Shown here in pieces: positions 28,938 to 35,905 of a stretch of 64,000 bases of DNA. The DNA comes from Mycobacterium kiyosense. GTDB lineage: Bacteria > Actinomycetota > Actinomycetes > Mycobacteriales > Mycobacteriaceae. The stretch is taken from contig AP025179.1 in assembly GCA_021654635.1 (NCBI GenBank), positions 5,952,001 through 6,016,000 of the forward strand. The letters run 5' to 3'. The notes under the pieces were generated by a model, which made no database searches, was not told where the DNA came from, and was given only the letters and a program-made list of their open reading frames with translations. How positions within the stretch are numbered: the stretch's first letter is position 1; every line of letters starts with the position of its first letter. The position numbers and the translations under genes are program-made.

Positions 28938-29903
28938 GTGTCGATTACGACCGCCGGCGATGCGATCCGCTACGAGGAGTTCCGCACCGCTGACACCGCC
29001 GCGATGCGACGATTCTTCGCGGACGCCTACCCGCCTAGCTGGCGGGTCGGCGCCGTGTCCGACGGTGCGCAGCTGACCCACCGGCGCTTCGCGACGGATT
29101 CGGTGACGCTGAACGAAGTGCTGATCGACGGCCGGCTGAGCTGCGAAATCGAGGCTTTCGACACGGTGCTGGCAATCCATCCGCTGTCAGGTTCCATGGC
29201 GGTGACGGCTGAACCGAAGCGTGGGCTGGAGACTGTGGTCATCGCCGCCGACGCTCTGCCGTGCGCGATCGATGTCGAGGACGCGCGGTTTCGGGTCGTG
29301 GGCCTGGGTATGAGAGAGCTGAGCAGGGTCGCGTCGGAGGGGAAAAGCATTCCGCCCCAACATGTTCGGTTCCTGGACTATAAACCGCGATCGGCCGCCG
29401 CCGCGAACAGCTGGACCAGGGCGCTGGACTACGTCGTCACCAGCTTCGGCGACGTGGATAGCGCGCGTCAGCCGTTGCTGGTCGGGGCGGCCGCGCACCT
29501 GCTGAGCGCCGCCCTACTGGACTGCTTCCCCAACAACGCCGGCACCGGGCAGGATTTGCTGAGCGAGCCGGACCTGCCGCCGGCGTTGAAAGGGGCGATC
29601 TCGTTCATTCACCGCCACTGCGCGGACGGCATCGGCGTCAACGACGTCGCCGACTCGCTGCGAATGACGCCGCGCGCGGTGCAGTACCTGTTCCGGCGCC
29701 ACCTGGCCACCACGCCTACGGAGTATCTGCGCCGCGTGCGCCTGCACCACGCCCATCAGGAGCTGCGGGCCGGTGATCGATCGACGGCGACGGTGGGTGA
29801 GATAGCCCAACGCTGGGGTTTCAGCCACACCGGCCGATTCGCCGCGCTGTATCGCCGCAGCTACGGCCAGAGTCCGCAGGCCACCCTGCATCAGCAGGGC
29901 TAG
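28938..29903 (+). CDS. AraC-family transcriptional regulator
   Basis: A 321-residue regulator with an N-terminal ligand or dimer domain and a C-terminal double helix-turn-helix (about residues 220-318). VNDVADSLRMTPRAVQYLFRR is split as VNDVADSLRM and RAVQYLFRR for the first HTH, and GEIAQRWGFSHTGRF forms the second. It follows GT4 by 12 bases and may be co-transcribed. It ends flush against the convergent ANTAR gene. Confidence 0.9.
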   Translation: MSITTAGDAIRYEEFRTADTAAMRRFFADAYPPSWRVGAVSDGAQLTHRRFATDSVTLNEVLIDGRLSCEIEAFDTVLAIHPLSGSMAVTAEPKRGLETVVIAADALPCAIDVEDARFRVVGLGMRELSRVASEGKSIPPQHVRFLDYKPRSAAAANSWTRALDYVVTSFGDVDSARQPLLVGAAAHLLSAALLDCFPNNAGTGQDLLSEPDLPPALKGAISFIHRHCADGIGVNDVADSLRMTPRAVQYLFRRHLATTPTEYLRRVRLHHAHQELRAGDRSTATVGEIAQRWGFSHTGRFAALYRRSYGQSPQATLHQQG

Positions 29904-30545
29904 TCAGCGCACCTCGCGCGGGGTGCGCACCAACCGATCTAATCGGAACGCCGCGTCTTCGTCGTGGTCGCCGTTCCCGGCGATCTCGGCGACCACGAGT
30001 TCGGCGATGTTGCGCAACTTGACGTTTGATTCCTGCGACATCTTCACCAACCGTTCGAATGCCGCATCGGAGTCGATGCCGTACCTCAGCATCAGGATGC
30101 CCATCGCCTGGTTGATCACCGCGCGTCGGGAATCCACGGCCAGCAGCGCCTCGCTGAGGTGCTTTTGCAGGTCAGCGTCGTACTGCTCGGTGATGTCGAT
30201 GTAGTAACCGCCGATTCCGAGCAGCCGTCCATCCGGCCCCGGGAACCGGTCCCCGACCACCACCACGACGTGCGTTTCGCCGCGGGTGTCGACGATGCGG
30301 TGCCGGCTGCTGAATGCGGTGCCGTGCCGGCGTACCTGCTCGATCAGTTCGGCGACGCTCGGTTTGTCATCCGGGTGCTTATGTTTGAGCAGTAGTTGGG
30401 TGGTGGGCGTCACGCTGCGCGGTTCGTAACCGTGCATGCGGGCAACTTCTTCGGACCATTCCCACCGGTCTTCACGCGTCAGGTACCGGAAGCGCCCCAC
30501 CGGCGGCCACCGCCGGCCCCTCTTTCGCCGCGAATCTGCGCACAC
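29904..30545 (-). CDS. PAS-ANTAR antitermination regulator
   Basis: A 213-residue signalling protein. A PAS-like sensor (about 20-120) ends with GGYYIDITEQYDADLQ, and the ANTAR RNA-binding three-helix domain (about 135-190) has AVINQAMGILMLRYGIDSDAAFERL. ANTAR proteins bind paired hairpins to prevent termination; no such tandem hairpins were recognised next to it. The target is unknown. The GTG or later start is uncertain. Confidence 0.88.
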   Translation of the reverse strand: MCADSRRKRGRRWPPVGRFRYLTREDRWEWSEEVARMHGYEPRSVTPTTQLLLKHKHPDDKPSVAELIEQVRRHGTAFSSRHRIVDTRGETHVVVVVGDRFPGPDGRLLGIGGYYIDITEQYDADLQKHLSEALLAVDSRRAVINQAMGILMLRYGIDSDAAFERLVKMSQESNVKLRNIAELVVAEIAGNGDHDEDAAFRLDRLVRTPREVR

Positions 30546-30622
30546 CAGCTCAATAGTATTCGGACCTGCTGGTGCTGCGGTGTGAATGCAGAGAACCGAG
30601 TCCCCCGACCAGCCGGTGGAAG

Positions 30623-31678
30623 TCAGGCCGTCTTTGCCAGAGCGGACGGGCGGGATACCTTGTCATCCTTCGCGATTCGCTGAATCATCGCGCGGGTGGC
30701 TTTCTCCAGCACCTGTTGCGCCGCCGCCGGACGACGGGCCCGGCGGGCGCGCTGCGCCGCCGCAGCGATCGTGACGCCCTGCCGGTACGCACTGACCACT
30801 CGGGGATCCACATACGAGCTTCGCGCCACCGCGGGTGTGTTGCCGAGCTCCGCGGATACCTCGCGCATGACGGCGGCCTCGACTCGCTTGGCCACCCGCT
30901 GCGAGACGGCCGGGTCCGCATCGACGAAGGCGGCCGCGGCCAACACGGTGCCGTGCCAGGTGCGCAGGTCCTTGACGCTGTAGCCGTCGCCGAGGAGTTC
31001 CTTGAACCGCGTGTTGAGGTCGTCGGCCCGGACTTCCACCCAGTCGGAACCGTTGCGCCACACCAACAATCGGTCGGTGCCGCCAGTTCTGCGTAGCAGT
31101 GCCCGCACCGCGCGGACCACCTCGGCATCCTTGATCTCATAGGTGCGCTGGACTCCGCTCTTGGCGGGGTAGTCGAAGGCGACCGCGTCGCGGCGCACGC
31201 TCACGTGCTCACGCAGCAGGGTGGCCAGGCCGTACGACTCGTTCTCCTCGACGTATCGTTCGCCGCCGGCCCGGAAGTAGCCGAGATCCAGCAGATGCAG
31301 GCCGAGCGCCAGGACGCGTTCCCGGGACATGCCGCGGCCCTTGAGGTCACGCGCGATCCGCTCGCGCCACGCCGGCAACTCCGTGGACAGCTCGAGCACC
31401 CGGTCGAACTTCTCCTCGGCCCGTTCCTGCTGCCAGCTCTGGTGGTAGAGGTACTGGCGCCGACCGGCCGCGTCGGTGCCGACGGCCTGGATGTGCCCAT
31501 TGGGAAACGGCGATATCCACACTTTGCGCCAGGCGGGCGGAATGACGAGGTCTTTGATGCGTTGTACCGCGTCCGGATCGGTGAGCAGGTCACCGTCGGG
31601 GCCGTAGTAGGCGAAGCCCTTGCCGCGGCGCTTGCGCGTAATCCCCGGCTTGTCCAGCACGCTGCGGCGTAGCCGCAT
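30623..31678 (-). CDS. Type IB DNA topoisomerase
   Basis: Eukaryote/poxvirus-type topoisomerase of 351 residues relaxing supercoils through a 3'-phosphotyrosine. It has the N-terminal DNA-clamp part (GFAYYGPDGDLL, IPPAWRKVWI), catalytic-domain motifs KDLRTWHGT and VAKRVEAAVMREV, and the active Tyr near residue 288 in SYVDPRVV. ATG 31678 has GGAGG upstream. Absent from M. tuberculosis at this locus; present in several other mycobacteria. A possible SigF promoter lies upstream. Confidence 0.92.
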   Translation of the reverse strand: MRLRRSVLDKPGITRKRRGKGFAYYGPDGDLLTDPDAVQRIKDLVIPPAWRKVWISPFPNGHIQAVGTDAAGRRQYLYHQSWQQERAEEKFDRVLELSTELPAWRERIARDLKGRGMSRERVLALGLHLLDLGYFRAGGERYVEENESYGLATLLREHVSVRRDAVAFDYPAKSGVQRTYEIKDAEVVRAVRALLRRTGGTDRLLVWRNGSDWVEVRADDLNTRFKELLGDGYSVKDLRTWHGTVLAAAAFVDADPAVSQRVAKRVEAAVMREVSAELGNTPAVARSSYVDPRVVSAYRQGVTIAAAAQRARRARRPAAAQQVLEKATRAMIQRIAKDDKVSRPSALAKTA

Positions 31679-31723
31679 CTTGGTCCTCCGCGCGTTCCCG
31701 ACTCGAGTCGGCTGCAAGCTGAG

Positions 31724-31749
31724 TTACCCGCGCGGCCGACGGCTACACC
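31724..31749 (-). promoter_or_regulatory. Weak candidate SigF promoter of topoisomerase IB
   Basis: GGTGT (31749-31745), 15 bases, GGGTAA (31729-31724), on the minus strand. The -35 has one mismatch. The site overlaps the 3' end of the upstream gene. Confidence 0.4.
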
Positions 31750-32267
31750 TGCCGGCGTCCGGACTCTGGCAGGTCGCGGGTGCGCAACAACAGCGGCACC
31801 ACCAGCCAGGAGAACCCGAACAGTGCCAGCGCACACGCCCCGGCGACCAGACCCGCGGCGGTGCCGGCTACCGAATCGAAGATGATGACGGTCACCCCGG
31901 TCAGCGCCAAGCCCAGCAGCACCAGCCCGCCGTAGGCGCACCGGTGCGCCGCCGACACCAGCACCGAGATCCGATGTCGCCGAAACAGCAACCGGTGCAA
32001 GCCCACTGGTGCGATCAGGAACACCGTCGCGGCCACCGAACAACCGACGGTGACCAGGTAAACCGCTCGCATGTCGTCGCCCAGCACGTCGAACCGGGCC
32101 TGGAACGGCAGAGTCAGCAGGAACCCGGTGAGCAACTGCACGCCGGTCTGCACCACCCGCAACTCTTGCAGCAGGCTGTTCCAATTTCGGTCCAGCCGTT
32201 CGACTTCGGTCTCGCCGCGCTCCCGGTGGTCCCAGCCCTGGTCTTCCTCGGGATGATCGACATCCAT
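31743..32267 (-). CDS. DUF6328-type four-helix membrane protein
   Basis: A 174-residue integral membrane protein. The hydrophilic N terminus (about 1-30) is followed by four predicted helices, the first reading LLTGFLLTLPF and the last FSWLVVPLLL. The conserved ELRVVQTGVQLLTGFLL-type start fits DUF6328. The function is unknown. ATG 32267 is close behind the hairpin that ends the hemophore-like gene. Confidence 0.85.
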   Translation of the reverse strand: MDVDHPEEDQGWDHRERGETEVERLDRNWNSLLQELRVVQTGVQLLTGFLLTLPFQARFDVLGDDMRAVYLVTVGCSVAATVFLIAPVGLHRLLFRRHRISVLVSAAHRCAYGGLVLLGLALTGVTVIIFDSVAGTAAGLVAGACALALFGFSWLVVPLLLRTRDLPESGRRQV

Positions 32268-32280
32268 GGCCTGATAATGC

Positions 32281-32316
32281 CGAACGACCCGCCACTGCGC
32301 TGTGGCGGGTCGTTCG
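32281..32316 (-). terminator. Perfect 15-bp hairpin after the hemophore-like gene
   Basis: Arms at 32281-32295 and 32302-32316 with a 6-base loop. No U-tract follows on either strand, so it is either a U-less terminator or an RNA stability element. It starts 17 bases after the hemophore-like stop on the minus strand. Confidence 0.65.
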
Positions 32317-32333
32317 CGGGTTGTTGCGGGAGA

Positions 32334-32732
32334 TCAGCCGGCCATGAACTCGTGGTAAGCCGATTCCAGGTGCGGCGGCAGCGCCGACACGTTGCATTGC
32401 TGTTCGGTGTCGCCGATCGGCGCCAGAATCCCACGCAGATCGTGGTATTCGTTCGGGTGCGCGGTGAAGTAGGCCCGAATGTTGGCGGCCGCGTCGCCGC
32501 GGGGCTGGCCGTAGGCGGCCATGACCACCTGGTTGGCGCCCGGGTGACCGGCCAGGTACTGCTGCGCCGCGCCCTGCACCGACGACACCGTCGCGTTGAC
32601 ACCTTCGGGGCTGCAGTCGGGTGCCGCCGCAGCCGACGGCGCACCGGCGATCCCGACCGCGATTCCCCCGAGCAGGCAGCCGGCGCTGATGCCGGCAATT
32701 CGCCGACGCGCGACAATACTGCTGATTTTCAT
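32334..32732 (-). CDS. Secreted hemophore-related protein (MHB family)
   Basis: A 132-residue exported protein. A Sec signal (about 1-37) ends in SAAAAP; the mature part has two Cys (DCSPEG and EQQCNVSA) likely forming a disulfide, and a helical pattern (QYLAGHPGANQVVMAAYG, FTAHPNEYHDLRGIL) seen in the mycobacterial heme-binding/hemophore-related family. Heme binding is inferred, since His and Tyr are present but no ligand can be assigned. ATG 32732 has GGAGGAA upstream. Confidence 0.82.
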   Translation of the reverse strand: MKISSIVARRRIAGISAGCLLGGIAVGIAGAPSAAAAPDCSPEGVNATVSSVQGAAQQYLAGHPGANQVVMAAYGQPRGDAAANIRAYFTAHPNEYHDLRGILAPIGDTEQQCNVSALPPHLESAYHEFMAG

Positions 32733-32950
32733 GATGATTTGTTCCTCCGAATGAGTGAACCGATTTCGTGGAGCGCCCGAGTCCCCTGAATCCAAAGTAA
32801 CCACGCGGGAACCGATGCGGCCGCTCTGTTCGCCGACGACGAACGTGCGTTTGAAACTGCCGCTGACGCTTATGTGACGCAACGCAACCTAAGTGGCGGA
32901 AAACGCTAAGCAAACTGGCAAATTTACGCCGGAGAATTGAGAATCCTTAA

Positions 32951-32976
32951 AGACCGCGAAGAATTCTTAACGGTCT
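32951..32976. promoter_or_regulatory. 26-bp interrupted palindrome in an AT-rich patch
   Basis: AGACCG, two bases, AAGAATTCTT, two bases, CGGTCT: 22 of 26 positions are symmetric. It lies between the rsfB 3' end and the hemophore-like gene start. A possible operator for the latter; an RNA hairpin is also possible. Confidence 0.4.
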
Positions 32977-33012
32977 GTGACCTTTATTCGTGACCCAACC
33001 GTGACGTCGGCC

Positions 33013-33381
33013 TCACCGGTTGAGCTTGCCTTCACGCACGCCGGTCAACCCGTCCTCCAGCGTCGGATACAGCGGAAAGGTCTTGTCCAGGCCGGTTAGG
33101 TGAATCGGACGTCGGGTCGCCGGGCCGCGTGCCACCACGCCGAACTCGGCGCCGTCCCCGAGTTTCTCGTAGGTGGACGCCAGAATTTTCAGCCCTACCG
33201 AGCCCAGGAAGTCAACCCCGGACAGGTCGATGATCAGCGCACCCGGATTGTCGGCAATCACGCCGCCGATTGCCTCTTCCAGGGCCGGCGCGGTGACCAG
33301 GTCGATTTCGCCGCCGATGCTGAGCACCACTACCCCGTCATGGTCGGAGACCGTGGCGGTGATCGAATCAGGAGCTGACAA
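33013..33381 (-). CDS. rsfB: Anti-anti-sigma factor RsfB (Rv3687c orthologue)
   Basis: STAS-domain protein of 122 residues. In M. tuberculosis RsfB binds the anti-sigma factor UsfX/RsbW and so frees SigF. The phospho-acceptor is Ser61 in VDFLGSVGLKIL. TTG 33381 is chosen because AAAGGA lies upstream and the protein then begins SAPDSITA, as in M. tuberculosis; the open frame continues to 33474. It is divergent from rsbR, placing the SigF output directly beside the stressosome genes. Confidence 0.93.
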   Translation of the reverse strand: MSAPDSITATVSDHDGVVVLSIGGEIDLVTAPALEEAIGGVIADNPGALIIDLSGVDFLGSVGLKILASTYEKLGDGAEFGVVARGPATRRPIHLTGLDKTFPLYPTLEDGLTGVREGKLNR

Positions 33382-33550
33382 TGGCGATCCTTTGTCCGGG
33401 TCTTCGGTGTGCTGCCAGCCTAACGTGCGGCGCTTACCGCGAGAAGAAGAAGACCTCAACACGCCCGAGGTCACACCCCCAAGCTAGTCTCGCCATAGCG
33501 CGACCACTGGGTAGAGCTTTTCGCACGCGCCAGAGGGCTTGGAGGGACGG

Positions 33551-34436
33551 ATGTCCGATTCGCCGACAGATCTCAGCACCGCCAGTACCACGGCCGGCGT
33601 CTCCAGCGAGGGTTTGCTGCCCCAGCTGGTCCAGCATCTGCGTCGAAACCGGACCGCCCTGCGCGAGGAGTGGGCCCGCCGGATCACCGAGGCCGAACTG
33701 CTCACCGCGATGACCCCGGAGGAGATCTTCTCCGAGGCCACCGCCGTCTACGACAACTATGTCGAGGTGCTCGAGACTGGCAGCGTCGAAGCCCTGCAGG
33801 ACTATGCGCGCGATCTCTCTTGAGCGCATCATTCCCCGCGGCGTGGAAACCGACGAGGTGCTGGGCATCGTGCTGTTGCTGCGCGACGTGCTGGCGCGCT
33901 CGTTGTTCGAGAAATACCAGGCCGAGTTCGACATGCTCAACCGCGTCCTGGACGCCTACGAGCCGGCTGCCAACCGGATCGCCAACACCGTGGGCGTCAG
34001 CTTCGTCCAGGAACGCGAGCGCATCATCCGCCAGCAGCAGGAAGCGATCCGCGAGCTGTCCACGCCCGTGCTTCAGGTCCGCGAACAGCTGCTCATCCTG
34101 CCGATCATCGGTGTGCTGGACAGCCAGCGCGCCCGGCAGGTCACCGAGCAGCTGCTGCGCGCCATCCGCGCCAACCGCGCCAAGGTGGTGGTCATCGACA
34201 TCACCGGTGTGCCCACCATCGACTCGACGGTGGCCAACCACCTGGTACAGACGGTCGACGCGTCCGGGCTGATGGGTGCCAGTGTCATCATCACCGGACT
34301 GTCCTCGGAAATCGCCCTGACCTTGGTGACGATCGGTCTCGACCTGTCCAAGATGAACGCCGTCGGCGACTTGCAGGGCGGTATCGAGGAAGCCGAACGC
34401 CTGCTGGGTTACGAAGTCACCCGCACCGGCGAGTAA
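33551..34436 (+). CDS. RsbR-like stressosome protein, frameshifted near codon 90
   Basis: N-terminal sensor-type helical domain plus C-terminal STAS domain. ATG 33551 (GGAGG upstream) opens a frame ending at a TGA at 33821. The remainder (RGVETDEVLGIVLLLRDVL onward) continues in the next frame to 34436. Deleting one T at 33820-33821 gives ARDLSERIIPRGVE, the normal family sequence, for a protein of about 294 residues. STAS phospho-sites appear as TIDSTVANHL and ALTLVTIGLDL. Probably a read error, since the adjoining genes are intact. Confidence 0.85.
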
Positions 34437-34454
34437 CGGCCCCGAAAACAGCCC

Positions 34455-34844
34455 ATGCCAGTACCGATCTTGAAACAGGGCGCGATCCTGATCGCCACGG
34501 TGCAGGCCGCGCTGACCGACTCCGACACCGAGCGGCTGCGCGAAGACCTGATGGAACGGGTCAGCCGGTTCCGCGCGCAGGGCATTGTCGTCGACGTCAC
34601 CGCGATCGACGTGATGGATTCCTTTGCGGCGCGGTCGCTGCGCACCATCGCGCACATGACCCGGCTGCGCGGGGCCACCACCGTGATCGTCGGTCTGCAG
34701 CCGGAGGTGGCCTTTGCCATGGTGCAGCTCGGGCTGGCCTTCGACGACATGAGCACCGCGCTCGACCTCGAAGAAGGCATCGCGCTGCTGCACAAACGTC
34801 TGGGACTGAACAGATCGACGATCGGGCGCGACGGTGGCGGGTGA
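34455..34844 (+). CDS. RsbS-like stressosome scaffold (STAS protein)
   Basis: A 129-residue single STAS domain. In Bacillus RsbS co-assembles with RsbR and holds the kinase RsbT until Ser59 is phosphorylated. The equivalent is Ser56 in IDVMDSFAARSL. ATG 34455 lies 18 bases after rsbR; the 3' end overlaps rsbT by 11 bases. Confidence 0.92.
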   Translation: MPVPILKQGAILIATVQAALTDSDTERLREDLMERVSRFRAQGIVVDVTAIDVMDSFAARSLRTIAHMTRLRGATTVIVGLQPEVAFAMVQLGLAFDDMSTALDLEEGIALLHKRLGLNRSTIGRDGGG

Positions 34845-35244
34845 GACAGTGGTCGCCATCAACACCTCCGACGACATCGTCGCCGCCCGCAAAGCCGGGC
34901 ACCAACTGGCGCTCGATCTGGGTTTCTCGCTTACCGACGTCACCATGATCGCGACCGCGATCTCCGAAATAGCCCGCAACATCACCAGCTATGCCGGTCG
35001 CGGCCAGGTTCGGGTGGCGGTGGCCGAGCGGGAGGGCCGCAAGGCGCTGGTGGTGCGGGCCGAAGACGACGGCCCCGGCATCGCCGACATCGACCGCGCC
35101 ATGGAAGACGGCTACACCACCGGCCGTGGTCTGGGCATGGGCCTGCCCGGGGCCCGCCGGCTGATGGACCGGTTGATCGTGGAGTCCGCGCTGGGCCGCG
35201 GCACGGTCGTCGAAATGTGGAAATGGGTTCCGGCCCGTGGGTGA
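34834..35244 (+). CDS. RsbT-like serine kinase/switch protein
   Basis: GHKL-type ATPase of 136 residues. ATP-site boxes: N-box SEIARNITSYAG, G1 EDDGPGI, G2 GRGLGMGLPGARRLMD. It phosphorylates RsbS/RsbR on stress and then activates an RsbU-type phosphatase. GTG 34834 lies inside the end of rsbS and its stop lies inside the next gene, so the set is translationally coupled. Confidence 0.92.
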   Translation: MAGETVVAINTSDDIVAARKAGHQLALDLGFSLTDVTMIATAISEIARNITSYAGRGQVRVAVAEREGRKALVVRAEDDGPGIADIDRAMEDGYTTGRGLGMGLPGARRLMDRLIVESALGRGTVVEMWKWVPARG

Positions 35245-35905
35245 CCCAGTCCGATCCGCGGGCCGCTTCGGGCCCATCGAGTGGGCGATCGCGAGTCGCT
35301 CGCGTCCCGGGGAGCAGTACTGCGGCGATCAGGCGATCGCGGCGGCCATCGACGGCGACACCGACAGCCCCCCGAACCCGAGCCCGGTCGCGGCTCTGTT
35401 CGGCGTCATGGACGGCCTCGGCCACGGCCCGGACGCCGCCCGCGCCGCCGAAACCGCCGCCGAGGCTCTGGCCGGAGCCCGCGGCGAGCGACTCGAGGTG
35501 CTGATCGAGCTGTGCCACCGCGTGTTGGGCGGCACCCGCGGGGTCGCCATGACGCTGGCACGGATCGACTTTCAGACCGGCCAGATGAGCTGGACCGGCG
35601 TCGGCAACGTCAGCGCCCATCTGGTCGCCAAAACCGTCAGCGGTGTCCAGAGCCGCGCCAGCGCGCGCCTGGTCGGCGGCATCGTCGGCTATCGGATACC
35701 GGAAACCCGCCCCGCACAAGTGGTTTCGATTCGGACCGGGGACCTGCTGGTGATCACCAGCGACGGTATCGCCGACGATCACCTGGAGCACCTGGATTTC
35801 GCCGCGTCGGCCAAAGACATCGTCGAACAGATACTCACCAAGCACGCCAAGGAAACCGACGACGCCATGGTGCTGGCCGCCCGCCACCGGGGGATCACGA
35901 CATGA
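35237..35905 (+). CDS. RsbX-like PP2C phosphatase
   Basis: A 222-residue SpoIIE/PP2C-type phosphatase domain with GVMDGLGHGPDAA (metal Asp) and LVITSDGIADDH. In Bacillus RsbX resets the stressosome by dephosphorylating RsbR/RsbS. GTG 35237 overlaps the rsbT end; the stop overlaps the next gene's ATG at 35902. Confidence 0.9.
   Translation: MGDPVRSAGRFGPIEWAIASRSRPGEQYCGDQAIAAAIDGDTDSPPNPSPVAALFGVMDGLGHGPDAARAAETAAEALAGARGERLEVLIELCHRVLGGTRGVAMTLARIDFQTGQMSWTGVGNVSAHLVAKTVSGVQSRASARLVGGIVGYRIPETRPAQVVSIRTGDLLVITSDGIADDHLEHLDFAASAKDIVEQILTKHAKETDDAMVLAARHRGITT

Noticed and set aside
33811..33830. Programmed frameshift at the end of the first rsbR frame
   Set aside because: No slippery CTT-TGA or Shine-Dalgarno-like stimulator, and other +1 homopolymer gains in the window make a read error simpler.
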